Of a DNA stretch of 64,000 nucleotides, positions 1-10,270 are shown in pieces. How positions within the stretch are numbered: position 1 is the stretch's first letter; every line of letters starts with the position of its first letter. The translations under genes were made by a program, and so were the position numbers. The notes beneath the pieces were generated by a model. That model saw nothing but the letters and a program-made list of their open reading frames with translations. It did not search any database and was not told where the DNA came from. The DNA comes from Actinomycetales bacterium (GTDB lineage Bacteria; Actinomycetota; Actinomycetes; Actinomycetales; Microbacteriaceae): the NCBI GenBank assembly GCA_015655415.1, contig JAATFB010000050.1:16197-80196 (forward strand), read 5' to 3'.

Positions 1-441
1 GCGGGCCTGACCGTCGGCCAGGACATCAGCGACCGCACGGTGCAGTTCTGGGGCGATCCTGCCCAGTTCTCGATCGGGAAGTCGCTGAAGGGCTTCGCCC
101 CCATCGGCCCGGCCGTTGTGAGCCTCGACGAGGTGGATGCGGTCGCGGACCGCTCCGACCTCGCCATCGGCTGCACACTGACCCGGGCCGACGGGAGCAC
201 CGAGGTGCTGCAGAACGGTCGCACCCGCGACATGATCTTCCCGATCCCCACGCTCATCGCGAAGCTCTCGGAGCTCGTGGAGCTGCTGCCCGGCGACGTG
301 ATCTTCACGGGAACGCCCGACGGCGTGGGGCTGGGGCGGGATCCGCGGGTCTACCTCCAGCCCGGCCAGAGCGTGACGAGCGAGATCGAGGCGCTGGGAA
401 GCATCCGTCAGCGCTTCGTGCCGCGGCGCCTACCGGCATGA
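1..441 (+). CDS. Fumarylacetoacetate hydrolase family protein, C-terminal part
   Basis: The reading frame is open from the first base, so the 5' end lies outside the window and 146 codons plus the stop are visible. The residues FTGTPDGVGLG and the upstream GKSLKGFAPIGP segment are typical of the C-terminal half of the FAH/2-hydroxyhepta-2,4-diene-1,7-dioate isomerase fold, whose members act on beta-dicarbonyl or acylpyruvate compounds with a divalent metal. The metal-binding acidic residues of the N-terminal half are not visible, so the substrate cannot be stated. It ends just before the leucine leader region and is probably a separate transcript from leuA. Confidence 0.85.
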   Translation, partial: AGLTVGQDISDRTVQFWGDPAQFSIGKSLKGFAPIGPAVVSLDEVDAVADRSDLAIGCTLTRADGSTEVLQNGRTRDMIFPIPTLIAKLSELVELLPGDVIFTGTPDGVGLGRDPRVYLQPGQSVTSEIEALGSIRQRFVPRRLPA

Positions 442-474
442 ACGACGCCGGCTGCAGGGGTGTATCCTGAAGCC

Positions 475-2372
<1,898 letters not shown>

Positions 2373-3197
2373 GTGACCGGGAGAACGATCCCCGGCGGTG
2401 CCGTTGCCGACACGGGCTCGGCCGCCGAGTCGCAGGGCGCGGGTCCGATCCCGGGCGCGCCGGATGCGTCTTTCGTGGTCCCCGAACCGCTCACGAGGCG
2501 GTTCGGGGACGACATCGAGGAGATCGTGTGGATCAACGAGGTCGGGGGCGTGACGGTGCGCGCGGCGCTCGATGGGCGTCCGGTCTATGCGAAGTGGGCC
2601 CCGGCCGGCAGCGAGCTGGATCTGCCGGCCGAGGCGGAGCGATTGCGGTGGGCGGCGGAGTTCGTGGAGGTGCCGCAGGTGATCGACGTCGCCGCCGGTG
2701 ACGAAGGCGAGGTGCTGGTGACGCACGCGCTGGCCGGAGAGAGCGCGGTCGCGGCGCGGTGGCGGGCGGACCCGGAACGCACCGTGCGGGCACTGGGCAG
2801 CGGACTCCGCACACTGCACGAGAGGCTGCCGGTCGCCGACTGCCCCTACTCGTGGTTGGTGGAGGCGCGGATCGCGCGCAGCAGGGCGGAGGGCGTCCCG
2901 GAGCGCGCCACCGCGCTCGACCTGCTTCCGGCGACCCCGCCGATCGATCGACTCGTCGTGTGCCACGGGGACGCCTGCGCGCCGAACACGCTGCTGGCCG
3001 ACGACGGCAGCGTGTGCGGCCACGTGGACCTGGGCCGGCTCGGCATCGCCGACCGCTGGGCCGACATCGCGGTGGGCGCCTGGAGCACCGAATGGAACTA
3101 CGGACCCGGCTACACGAACCTGTATTACGCGTCGTACGGCGTCGAGCCCGACGAGGAGCACATCGCGTTCTACCGGGCGCTGTGGGACGCCACCTGA
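2373..3197 (+). CDS. APH(3')-like phosphotransferase family protein
   Basis: The 274-residue product shows the small-molecule kinase core: CHGDACAPNTLL (catalytic loop, near residue 195) and GHVDLGRLGIADRWADIA (metal-binding Asp, near residue 215), both characteristic of aminoglycoside 3'-phosphotransferases. The N-terminal lobe is less conserved. The GTG start abuts the leuA stop codon, so the two may be cotranscribed. Chromosomal APH-like proteins in environmental actinobacteria often have unknown substrates, and antibiotic resistance is not shown by the sequence. The first residues are Pro/Ala-rich and a downstream start remains possible. Confidence 0.8.
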   Translation: MTGRTIPGGAVADTGSAAESQGAGPIPGAPDASFVVPEPLTRRFGDDIEEIVWINEVGGVTVRAALDGRPVYAKWAPAGSELDLPAEAERLRWAAEFVEVPQVIDVAAGDEGEVLVTHALAGESAVAARWRADPERTVRALGSGLRTLHERLPVADCPYSWLVEARIARSRAEGVPERATALDLLPATPPIDRLVVCHGDACAPNTLLADDGSVCGHVDLGRLGIADRWADIAVGAWSTEWNYGPGYTNLYYASYGVEPDEEHIAFYRALWDAT

Positions 3198-3257
3198 CCG
3201 CGTCGCGTGCGTTGATCGGTCATCGGGCTGCGCCATCGCGACGAGACCGCCCGGCGA

Positions 3258-3971
3258 TCATCGGTCACGAGAGATGATCGGGATCGTCGCGGTCTCCGCC
3301 GCCACCTTGCGTCGGTAGAGCATGCGCTGCTCCGGCAGCGACAGGTCGAACACGACGGCGAGCACCCGGATCACCGCGGTGAGCCCGAAGCAGGAGAGTC
3401 CCGCGACGAAGTAGTCGACGCCGAGCGCATGCAGCACGACGAGCAGCACGCATCCGGCGCCGGCCGCGACGGCGTACAGCGATCCGACGTGCATGATCGC
3501 CACCGGCAGCCCCATGATCGTGTCGCGCAGCACGCCGCCGCCCACCGCGGCGCACACGCCCACGAAAACCGCGGGCACGAGCGGAACGCCCAGCCCGAGC
3601 GCCTTCACCGTGCCGAACGCGCCGAACATGCCGATCACGAGCGCGTCGAGCACCACGATGAGGAAGTTGAGACGCCGCAGCGGAGCGGCCAGCAGCATCC
3701 CGAGCAGAGAGGCGGCGAGCACCGTGATGAGGTACCAGTCGTTCGAGAGCATGCTCGGGCGCACGTTCAGCAGCAGGTCGCGAATGAGGCCGCCGCCCAG
3801 GCCGACGACCGTGCCGATGATCGCGACCCCGAGCAGGTCCAGCCGACGTTCACCGCGGAAACCGGAGGCGAACAGCGCGCCCTGCACGGCGCCCAGCGCG
3901 ACGGCGGTCAGGTCCGCCCAGAGCGGGATGATGAACGTGGGCTCGGTCACGATCCCATTCTCATCGCCCAT
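3258..3971 (-). CDS. Trimeric intracellular cation (TRIC) family membrane protein
   Basis: The product, about 237 residues, is almost entirely hydrophobic with about seven membrane segments in two similar halves. It carries the family hallmarks [16 protein letters not shown] (first repeat) and [17 protein letters not shown] (second repeat). This is the UPF0126/YicG/YadS family, whose bacterial members are homologues of TRIC cation channels. An internal ATG (MGDENG) was chosen because the longer frame runs over the recO start; a GTG 21 nt further in is an alternative. It is divergent from recO, with the start regions overlapping closely. Confidence 0.85.
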   Translation of the reverse strand: MGDENGIVTEPTFIIPLWADLTAVALGAVQGALFASGFRGERRLDLLGVAIIGTVVGLGGGLIRDLLLNVRPSMLSNDWYLITVLAASLLGMLLAAPLRRLNFLIVVLDALVIGMFGAFGTVKALGLGVPLVPAVFVGVCAAVGGGVLRDTIMGLPVAIMHVGSLYAVAAGAGCVLLVVLHALGVDYFVAGLSCFGLTAVIRVLAVVFDLSLPEQRMLYRRKVAAETATIPIISRDR

Positions 3972-4008
3972 GCCCCGCGCCACGCACCGGATCCGCGACC
4001 CCCGCGAC

Positions 4009-4014
4009 GATAAT
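4009..4014 (+). promoter_or_regulatory. Predicted -10 element of recO (leaderless)
   Basis: GATAAT lies 6 nt upstream of the recO ATG, so the transcript should begin at or within a base or two of the start codon. No Shine-Dalgarno sequence fits in that space. The same spacing recurs at several host and phage genes in this window. The -35 region is not convincing. Confidence 0.45.
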
Positions 4015-4020
4015 GGGGGG

Positions 4021-4779
4021 ATGCCCACCTACCGTGATGAGGCCGTCGTGCTGCGCACCCACAAGCTGGGCGAGGCCGACCGCATCGTCACGATGCTGAC
4101 CCGCGCGCACGGCAAGGTCCGCGCGGTGGCGAAGGGCGTGCGGCGGACCGCGTCGAAGTTCGGCGCGCGGCTGGAGCCCTTCATGGTGGCGGACGTGCAG
4201 CTCTACGAGGGTCGCAGTCTCGACATCGTCACGCAGGCCGAGTCCCTCGGGGCGTACGGCGCCGACATCGCGGGCGACTACGCCAGCTTCACCGCCGCGA
4301 ACGCGATGGTCGAGACCGCGGACCGGTTGACCGAGACCGAGGGGTCGGCACAGCAGTACGTGCTGCTGATCGGGGCGCTGCGATCGTTGTCGCGTGGCGA
4401 GCACGAGGCCTCGCTCACTCTCGACTCCTACCTTTTGCGGGCACTCTCGTTGGCTGGCTGGGCGCCCAGCTTCGACGTCTGCGCCCGTTGCGGAGACCCT
4501 GGCGAGCACTCCGCCGTGGTCGTCCAACTGGGTGGTGTGGTGTGCCGATCCTGCGCGCCGACGGGAGCACCGGTCGTCGGCCGTGACGTCATCGCCCTTC
4601 TGTCGGCGCTCCTGTCCGGAGACTGGCCGGCCGCCGAGGCGACCGACGCCGGCACGCGCGCCAAGGCGAGCGGCATCGTGGCGGCATACACGCAGTGGCA
4701 TCTGGAGCGCGGGCTCCGCTCGCTTCCGCACGTCTCCCGGCAGCCGCAGGCGCCGGCCTGGGCAGGAGCCCGGGGATGA
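4021..4779 (+). CDS. recO: DNA repair protein RecO
   Basis: RecO helps load RecA onto gapped single-stranded DNA in the RecFOR pathway. The 252-residue product starts [21 protein letters not shown], the family's N-terminal OB-fold signature, followed by the helical domain. A C4 zinc site is visible: CARC near residue 158 and CRSC near 180. The start is fixed by family length and by the -10 element just upstream. The last codon overlaps the uppS start (ATGA), implying coupled translation. recO followed by an undecaprenyl diphosphate synthase is a conserved actinobacterial pair. Confidence 0.95.
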   Translation: MPTYRDEAVVLRTHKLGEADRIVTMLTRAHGKVRAVAKGVRRTASKFGARLEPFMVADVQLYEGRSLDIVTQAESLGAYGADIAGDYASFTAANAMVETADRLTETEGSAQQYVLLIGALRSLSRGEHEASLTLDSYLLRALSLAGWAPSFDVCARCGDPGEHSAVVVQLGGVVCRSCAPTGAPVVGRDVIALLSALLSGDWPAAEATDAGTRAKASGIVAAYTQWHLERGLRSLPHVSRQPQAPAWAGARG

Positions 4780-5588
4780 CGCCGAAGCCGTACACGCACA
4801 GGGACGCCGTCGAGTATCGTCCGCTCGACTGGACCGGGGTCTACCCTCCGGCGATGCCGCCCTCGTCCGTTCCGGACCACGTCGCCCTCGTCATGGATGG
4901 CAACGGGCGCTGGGCGAACCGGCGCGGTCTGACCCGGATCGAGGGGCACAAGGCGGGAGAGGCGGCGCTGCTCGATGTCGTGGCGGGCGCCATCCAGATC
5001 GGAGTGCGGCACCTGAGCGTGTACGCGTTCTCGACCGAGAACTGGCGCCGGTCGCCCGAGGAGGTGCGCTTCCTGATGGGCTTCAACCGTGACGTCCTGC
5101 ACCGCCGGCGCGACCAGCTCAACGAGTGGGGCGTGCGGGTGCGGTGGGCCGGTCGCAGACCGCGGCTGTGGGCGTCTGTGGTCAAGGAGCTGCAGTTCGC
5201 GGAGCAGCTCACCGCAGGCAACGACGTGCTCTCGCTCACGATGTGCGTGAACTACGGTGGCCGCACCGAGATCGCGGATGCCGTGCGCACGATTGCCGCG
5301 GAGGTCGCCGCCGGGCGGCTGCGTCCGGCGGCGATCACCGAGAAGACCATCCAGCGGCAGCTCTACGTGCCAGAGCTGCCGGACGTGGACCTTTTCGTGC
5401 GCAGCTCGGGAGAGCAGCGCACGAGCAACTTCATGCTGTGGCAGAGCGCATACGCCGAGATGGTCTTCCTCGACACGTTGTGGCCGGATTTCTCGCGCGT
5501 GCAGCTGTGGCAGGCGATCGAGGTCTACGCGGCTCGAAACCGACGGTTCGGCGGTGCCGTCGACGCCCCGGCCGACACCGCCCTCTGA
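4776..5588 (+). CDS. uppS: Isoprenyl (polyprenyl) diphosphate synthase
   Basis: This cis-prenyltransferase extends farnesyl or geranyl diphosphate with isopentenyl diphosphate to make the lipid carrier for peptidoglycan and wall glycans. The 270-residue product shows the signature [18 protein letters not shown] near residue 30, with the catalytic Asp in [14 protein letters not shown] follows near 90, and the C-terminal motif [19 protein letters not shown] lies near 210. Gly-Glu-Gln replaces the usual Gly-Glu-x in the last motif, a minor variation. The start overlaps the recO stop (ATGA), which sets the 5' end. Confidence 0.95.
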   Translation: MTPKPYTHRDAVEYRPLDWTGVYPPAMPPSSVPDHVALVMDGNGRWANRRGLTRIEGHKAGEAALLDVVAGAIQIGVRHLSVYAFSTENWRRSPEEVRFLMGFNRDVLHRRRDQLNEWGVRVRWAGRRPRLWASVVKELQFAEQLTAGNDVLSLTMCVNYGGRTEIADAVRTIAAEVAAGRLRPAAITEKTIQRQLYVPELPDVDLFVRSSGEQRTSNFMLWQSAYAEMVFLDTLWPDFSRVQLWQAIEVYAARNRRFGGAVDAPADTAL

Positions 5589-5646
5589 CGTCCGGCAGGT
5601 ACGTCCCGGGAGGAATACCGGCGGGGCTGCCCACGTTGACGGCTGT

Positions 5647-6339
5647 GTGAACCCGATCAAGGTCGACATCTGGTCCGACGTGGCGTGCCCCTGGTGCTAT
5701 ATCGGCAAACGCAAGTTCGAGGCCGGTTGCGGCCTCTTCGTCGGAACGGGCGGTGGGCGCTCGGTCGAGGTCGAATACCATTCCTTCGAGCTGGCGCCGG
5801 ACACGCCTGTGGACTTCGATGGCGGAGAGGCCGACTATCTGGCTCAGCACAAGGGCGTCGCGAAGGAGCAGGCCGAGCAGATGCTCGACCGGGTCACCGG
5901 AATCGCGGGCGCTGTGGGGCTGGAGTACGACTTCTCGTCGTTGAAGCACACCAACACGGTCAAGGCGCATCAGCTGCTGCACTACGCCAAGGCGCGCGGC
6001 AAGCAGATCGAGATGAAGGAGCGTCTGCTGCGGGCGCACTTCGTCGAGGGCGGTCATGTCGGGCGCGACGAAGACCTCGCCGACTATGCGGCCGAGGTGG
6101 GACTGGATCGCGACGACGCGCTGAGGTCGTTGCGCGACGACGAGTATCTGGCCGACGTGCGTGCGGATCAGGCCCTCGCGCAGGAGTACGGCATCGGGGG
6201 CGTGCCGTTCTACGTGATCGACGGCAGATACGGGGTTTCCGGGGCCCAGGAGGCAGCGACGTTCGCCCAGGTGCTGGAGCGTGTGTGGAGCGAGCGCGAC
6301 GTGGATGCCATCACCGATCACGCGGAGGCGACCGCGTGA
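5647..6339 (+). CDS. DsbA family (FrnE-like) oxidoreductase
   Basis: The 230-residue product begins VNPIKVDIWSDVACPWCYIG, with a CPWC active site typical of the FrnE/DsbA-like thioredoxin fold. It lacks a signal peptide, so it should act in the cytoplasm. The C-terminal segment GGVPFYVIDGRYGVSGAQ contains the cis-proline (VPF) that lies against the active site. Substrates are unknown. The GTG start follows about 58 nt after uppS. The stop overlaps the start of a small downstream frame (GTGA). Confidence 0.88.
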   Translation: MNPIKVDIWSDVACPWCYIGKRKFEAGCGLFVGTGGGRSVEVEYHSFELAPDTPVDFDGGEADYLAQHKGVAKEQAEQMLDRVTGIAGAVGLEYDFSSLKHTNTVKAHQLLHYAKARGKQIEMKERLLRAHFVEGGHVGRDEDLADYAAEVGLDRDDALRSLRDDEYLADVRADQALAQEYGIGGVPFYVIDGRYGVSGAQEAATFAQVLERVWSERDVDAITDHAEATA

Positions 6340-6527
6340 GCGCGCTCATCCCGCTCGGCGATCCGGATGCGGTGGCCTGCGCAGGCGACGCGTGCGCCGT
6401 CCCGCCGCCCCCGCGGGTTGAGCCCGTCGAAACCCGCCCCTCACCACCGCGGGTTGACCCCGTCGAAACCCGCCCCGCTCACCGCGGGTTGAGCTCGTCG
6501 AAACCCGCCTCGACCACCGCGGGTTGA
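6336..6527 (+). CDS. Small hypothetical protein with repeat-derived C-terminus
   Basis: A GTG start overlaps the previous stop (GTGA) and opens VSALIPLGDPDAVACAGDACAV, a plausible conserved N-terminus with two cysteines. From about residue 26 the protein is encoded by the tandem repeat units that follow and reads RVEPVETR again and again until a stop at 6525-6527. The repeat array seems to have invaded the 3' end of this gene, replacing its original terminus. No function is assigned. Confidence 0.5.
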   Translation: MSALIPLGDPDAVACAGDACAVPPPPRVEPVETRPSPPRVDPVETRPAHRGLSSSKPASTTAG

Positions 6528-6613
6528 CCCCGTCGAAACCCGCCCCGCTCACCGCAGGTTGACCCCGTCGAAACCCGCCTGTATCACCGCGGGTTGAGCC
6601 TGTCGAAACCCAC
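6413..6613 (+). repeat. Six-copy interspersed repeat array, forward orientation
   Basis: Six 24-25 bp units start at 6413, 6449, 6484, 6519, 6554 and 6589, a regular period of 35-36 bp. The conserved core is GGTTGAgcccgTCGAAACC, itself partly palindromic (GGTT...AACC), with about 10-bp spacers such as CCCGCTCACC. This is the strand complement of the common actinobacterial interspersed repeat GGTTTCGACAGGCTCAACC. The spacers are far too short and too similar for CRISPR. The array lies just upstream of, and points towards, the GIY-YIG gene. Confidence 0.9.
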
Positions 6614-6647
6614 CACGCCTCGTGTGTTTTACCCGGCTCCACCTCAC

Positions 6648-6944
6648 CTACTCGTCAGACGGTCGCCTCCGCGCGGTCGCGCTGAGCCCGGGCAAGGATC
6701 CGTAATCGCCGGCGATGAGAGCTTCCCGCTTGCGGCGCGACCATCCCTGGATCTGCTTCTCACGACGATATGCCGAGCCGATGTCGTCGAACTCCTCGGC
6801 GAAGACGAGCTCGACCGGCATCCGGTGGCGGGTGTACTCAGAACCGCCACCCGCGTAGTGCTGTTCGAGACGTCTTTCGAGGTCTCGAGCGCTGCCCACG
6901 TAGTATGAGCCGTCGCCGCATCTCAGCATGTAGACGTATGGCAT
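6648..6944 (-). CDS. GIY-YIG nuclease family protein
   Basis: The 98-residue single-domain protein matches the UvrC-N/YhbQ-like GIY-YIG fold: PYVYMLRCGDGSYYVGSA carries the paired YVY...YYVG tyrosines at residues 3-18. RDLERRLEQHYAGGGSEYTR follows with the catalytic Arg, and the metal-binding Glu is in AYRREKQIQGW near residue 65. Such stand-alone proteins are predicted DNA nucleases of unknown role. The gene is bracketed by two oppositely oriented arrays of the same interspersed repeat, 35 bp from one and 62 bp from the other, and nothing else lies between the arrays. Confidence 0.9.
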   Translation of the reverse strand: MPYVYMLRCGDGSYYVGSARDLERRLEQHYAGGGSEYTRHRMPVELVFAEEFDDIGSAYRREKQIQGWSRRKREALIAGDYGSLPGLSATARRRPSDE

Positions 6945-7006
6945 GCCGACCTCCCCAAGCCATGCTGCCCGAGTCGGTGGTGTACGCCGGAGAGTTGTGC
7001 ACAGAG

Positions 7007-7140
7007 GCGGGTTTCGACGGGCTCGACCCGCGGTGGTTTCGACTCGCTCAAGCCGCGGGGTTTCGACAGGCTCAACCCACCGTGGTGAGGGCGGGTTTCG
7101 ACGGGCTCAACCCGCGGGGGTTTCGACAGGCTCAACCCGC
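7007..7140 (-). repeat. Five-copy interspersed repeat array, reverse orientation
   Basis: Units lie at about 7007-7031, 7032-7055 (degenerate), 7055-7080, 7091-7115 and 7114-7140, with the core GGTTTCGACgGGCTCAACCC. This is the same element as the 6413 array but in the opposite orientation, so the intervening GIY-YIG gene is framed like a cargo gene between inverted ends. The spacing is tighter here, and one unit carries substitutions. Confidence 0.88.
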
Positions 7141-7152
7141 GGTGCCCGGCGG

Positions 7153-7629
7153 TCACGCGGGCTCGGTGATGTCCGCGACCGTGGCATCGTAGGCGCGAAG
7201 GAGCGCATCGGCGTCCACGAACGCGCTGTAGCCGCGCTCACCCGCGCCCAGGGCGATGGTGCGACCGGCCACCGTGGAGTCCGCGAACACCGGCCACGCG
7301 GTCGTGGAGCCCAGGGGCGTGATGGTGCCGCGCTCGTATCCCGTCGCGGCGAGCGCCAAGGACGCATCCGGAAGGGACAGCTTGTTCACGCCCACGACCG
7401 CGCGCAGCTTCGGCCAGGAGATCTTCCGGTCGCCGGGGATCAGCGCGAAAAGATACTCGCCGTCATGCCGCCGGACGACCAGCGTCTTGACGATGTCCGA
7501 CGGTCGGATCCCCAGCAGGTCGGCGGCCTCGTACAGCGAGCCCGCATCCGGGCGTTCGACGATGCGGACCGGCAGGCCGCGCGCGGCGGAATCCTCCATC
7601 ACGCGTGCACGTCCCTGCGCCATGTGCAT
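7153..7629 (-). CDS. YbaK/EbsC family aminoacyl-tRNA deacylase
   Basis: The 158-residue cytoplasmic protein matches the Cys-tRNA(Pro) deacylase-like editing domain. IVKTLVVRRHDGEYLFALIPGDRKISWPKL carries the conserved Lys that contacts the substrate. YERGTITPLG and GAGERGYSAFVDADALL complete the fold. It probably hydrolyses mischarged aminoacyl-tRNA in trans. The start ATG has AAAGGA about 6 nt upstream, and a second in-frame ATG lies two codons later. The gene is divergent from dusB. Its 3' end lies 13 bp from the repeat array. Confidence 0.85.
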   Translation of the reverse strand: MHMAQGRARVMEDSAARGLPVRIVERPDAGSLYEAADLLGIRPSDIVKTLVVRRHDGEYLFALIPGDRKISWPKLRAVVGVNKLSLPDASLALAATGYERGTITPLGSTTAWPVFADSTVAGRTIALGAGERGYSAFVDADALLRAYDATVADITEPA

Positions 7630-7668
7630 CCCGTTCCTTTCAAGCGGAGTCTGAGAGAATCGTGGATC

Positions 7669-8886
7669 ATGTCCCCCTCCGCCACCCTAAGCGCCGCGCC
7701 ATCGCGGAGCCGGCTCACACCGAGCGCGCGACTGGCCATCGGGCCCCTGCGTCTGGATGTGCCCGTCGTGCTCGCGCCGATGGCGGGCATCACGAACACC
7801 GCGTTCCGCCGGCTGTGTCGGGAGTTCGGCGCGGGACTCTACGTGAGCGAGATGATCACCTCCCGCGCGCTCGTGGAGCGCACGCCGGAGTCGATGCGGC
7901 TCATCCGACATCACGAGTCGGAGACGCCGAGGTCCATCCAGCTCTACGGCGTCGATCCGAAGACGGTGCGCGAGGCGGTGACCATGCTCGTCGCGGAGGA
8001 TCGAGCCGATCACATCGATCTGAACTTCGGATGCCCCGTTCCCAAGGTCACCCGCAAGGGCGGGGGAGCCGCCCTGCCGTGGAAGCTCGACCTGTTCCGG
8101 GACATCGTCACGAACGCCGTGCGGGCGGCCGGCGACCTGCCGCTGACGATCAAGATGCGCAAGGGCATCGACCCGGAGCATCTGACTTATCTCGAGGCCG
8201 GGCGGATCGCTGAGGACGCCGGCGTCGCATCCATCGCGTTGCACGCGCGCACCGCGAGCGAGTTCTACTCCGGGCACGCCGACTGGACCGCGATCGCCAG
8301 GCTCAAGGAGACCGTGACGAGCGTGCCGGTGCTCGGCAACGGCGACATCTGGACGGCGCAGGACGCCATCCGCATGGTGGAGCAGACCGGATGCGACGGT
8401 GTCGTGGTCGGCCGCGGCTGCCTCGGACGTCCGTGGCTGTTCGGCGACCTCTCGGCGGCATTCCGTGCCCGTGCCGGCGAGATCGACCCCCGGGATGCGG
8501 CCGGGGCGATGGCGCGTCCCGGCCTGGGCCAGGTGATGACCGCGTTCCGCCGCCACGCCGAGCTGCTCGTCGAGTTCTTCGACAGCGAGGAACGAGGGTG
8601 CCGCGACATCCGCAAGCACGTCGCCTGGTACTTCAAGGGCTACCCGGTGGGCGGCGAGCTGCGGGCGCGTCTGGCGACGGTCGAGTCGTTGGACCAGCTT
8701 GACGAGCTGCTCGCCACACTCGACCCGGCCGTGTCGTACCCGGGAGAGGACGCCGAAGGCCCCAGGGGGCGCGCAGGAAGCCCGAAGGTGCCGGCGCTGC
8801 CCGAAGGATGGCTCTCCTCCCGGGGGATCGCCGCGGAACAGCACGCACAGCTCGCCGAGGCCGAGGTGAACACGAGTGGTGGCTGA
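7669..8886 (+). CDS. dusB: tRNA-dihydrouridine synthase
   Basis: This FMN-dependent enzyme reduces uridines in the tRNA D-loop using NADPH. The 405-residue product shows PVVLAPMAGITNTAFRRLCREFG (FMN site), DLNFGCPVPKVTRKGGGAALP with the catalytic Cys, and the phosphate-binding GNGDIWTAQDA...GCDGVVVGRGCLGRPWLF. The C-terminal helical tRNA-recognition domain contains RDIRKHVAWYFKG. DusB versus other Dus subgroups is assigned by similarity only. The stop region overlaps the dgt start by 11 nt, so the two are cotranscribed. Confidence 0.92.
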   Translation: MSPSATLSAAPSRSRLTPSARLAIGPLRLDVPVVLAPMAGITNTAFRRLCREFGAGLYVSEMITSRALVERTPESMRLIRHHESETPRSIQLYGVDPKTVREAVTMLVAEDRADHIDLNFGCPVPKVTRKGGGAALPWKLDLFRDIVTNAVRAAGDLPLTIKMRKGIDPEHLTYLEAGRIAEDAGVASIALHARTASEFYSGHADWTAIARLKETVTSVPVLGNGDIWTAQDAIRMVEQTGCDGVVVGRGCLGRPWLFGDLSAAFRARAGEIDPRDAAGAMARPGLGQVMTAFRRHAELLVEFFDSEERGCRDIRKHVAWYFKGYPVGGELRARLATVESLDQLDELLATLDPAVSYPGEDAEGPRGRAGSPKVPALPEGWLSSRGIAAEQHAQLAEAEVNTSGG

Positions 8887-10195
8887 CCCGAGCCCCGTCG
8901 CGGAGCGGCGCACGGGCGCGGGCGGTGTCGCTCAGCGCGATGCGTCCGGCGGCCAAGCCGGCTACACGCCGTTCGACCGTGAGAGATGGCTCCCCGAGGA
9001 GCACTCGACGCGGCGCAGCGACTTCGCGAGAGACCGCGCCCGGTTGCTGCACTCCAGCGCGCTGCGTCGGCTGGCGGCCAAGACCCAGGTGCTGAGCCCG
9101 ACCGCGGGCCTCGACTTCGCGCGCAACCGTCTGACGCATTCCCTCGAGGTGGCGCAGGTGGGACGTGAGCTGGCGGCCAGCCTGGGACTGGACCCGGACG
9201 TCGTCGACACGGCGTGTCTGGCGCACGACATCGGCCATCCGCCGTTCGGGCACAACGGAGAGCGCGCTCTGGCCGAGTGGGCCGCCGACATCGGCGGGTT
9301 CGAGGGCAACGCCCAGACGCTTCGGCTTCTGACCAGACTGGAGCCGAAGGTGTTCGGCGCGGACGGGCATCCTTACGGGCTCAATCTCACTCGGGCCAGT
9401 CTGGATGCCAGCTGCAAGTATCCGTGGCCCGCATCATCGGCGGTGGCCGACCCGAGCGGACGCGCCAAGTTCGGCTTCTACGCCGATGACGAGCCGGTCT
9501 TCCACTGGCTGAGACAGGGCGCGCCCGACCGGGTGCGCTGCGTGGAGGCGCAGGTGATGGATCTCTCCGACGACATCGCCTATTCGGTGCACGACTTCGA
9601 AGACGCCGTCGTCAACGGCTACATCGACGTGGCGGCGCTCGGCACTCGCATCGATCATGACGCGCTGGTGGGCTCCATGTATGAATGGATCGGCGGTGAG
9701 ATCGAGCACGACGAGCTCGTCGCGGCCTTCGACCGTCTCGACAGCCTGGATGTCTGGCTCGACGACTGGGACGGCTCGCGTCGCGCGCAAGCGCGCCTGA
9801 AGAACCTGACCAGCCAGTTGATCGGACGGTTCGCCGTCTCCGCGGCGCGCGCGACCCGTGAGGCGTATCCGCAGGGGAGCCTGATCCGCTTCGGCGCGGA
9901 GGTCGTGGTGCCGCGCGACATCCAGGCGGAGATCGCGGTGCTGAAAGGCATCGTCGCCACCTTCGTGATGTCGAGGAACACCCGGCAGCCGATCTATGCC
10001 CGTCAGCGCACGATGCTCGCCGAGCTTGCCGAGACGCTCCTGTCGACCGAGGACGCCAATCTGGACCCGGGCTTCGCCGAGGACTGGAGGGGAGCGCCGG
10101 ATGACGCGGCTCGGAAGCGCGTCGTCGTCGACCAGGTGGCGAGTCTCACCGACCAGTCCGCGATCACGTGGTGCGAGCGGCTGACGCATCGCTAG
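8876..10195 (+). CDS. dgt: Deoxyguanosinetriphosphate triphosphohydrolase-like protein
   Basis: This HD-domain enzyme removes triphosphate from dNTPs (dGTP in the type enzyme) and helps set dNTP pools. The 439-residue product shows the HD metal ligands in NRLTHSLEVAQ (His near residue 88) and AHDIGHPPFGHNGE (His-Asp near residue 122). DLSDDIAYSVHDFEDAV supplies the later Asp. The GTG start lies inside dusB (11-nt overlap); a second GTG follows immediately. It stands upstream of dnaG, so nucleotide pool control and priming genes are neighbours here. Confidence 0.92.
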   Translation: MVADPSPVAERRTGAGGVAQRDASGGQAGYTPFDRERWLPEEHSTRRSDFARDRARLLHSSALRRLAAKTQVLSPTAGLDFARNRLTHSLEVAQVGRELAASLGLDPDVVDTACLAHDIGHPPFGHNGERALAEWAADIGGFEGNAQTLRLLTRLEPKVFGADGHPYGLNLTRASLDASCKYPWPASSAVADPSGRAKFGFYADDEPVFHWLRQGAPDRVRCVEAQVMDLSDDIAYSVHDFEDAVVNGYIDVAALGTRIDHDALVGSMYEWIGGEIEHDELVAAFDRLDSLDVWLDDWDGSRRAQARLKNLTSQLIGRFAVSAARATREAYPQGSLIRFGAEVVVPRDIQAEIAVLKGIVATFVMSRNTRQPIYARQRTMLAELAETLLSTEDANLDPGFAEDWRGAPDDAARKRVVVDQVASLTDQSAITWCERLTHR

Positions 10196-10257
10196 GCGCA
10201 TGGGCCCTCCTCGTCCCCAGATCTCGTCGCCGCCGCGTGCGCGCGGCCGCGCATAAC

Positions 10258-10263
10258 TAGACT
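10258..10263 (+). promoter_or_regulatory. Predicted -10 element of dnaG (leaderless)
   Basis: TAGACT lies exactly 7 nt before the dnaG ATG. This predicts transcription starting at the A of the start codon and a message without a 5' untranslated region. No Shine-Dalgarno sequence is present. A -35 element is not evident. Confidence 0.5.
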
Positions 10264-10270
10264 CGACCGC

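Noticed and set aside
2373..3197. Calling the APH-like gene an aminoglycoside resistance gene
   Set aside because: The kinase motifs are clear but substrate specificity cannot be read from sequence, and the context is housekeeping.
6413..6613. CRISPR array between the DsbA-like gene and the GIY-YIG gene
   Set aside because: Regular period, but spacers are about 10 bp and similar to each other. The unit is a dispersed actinobacterial repeat.
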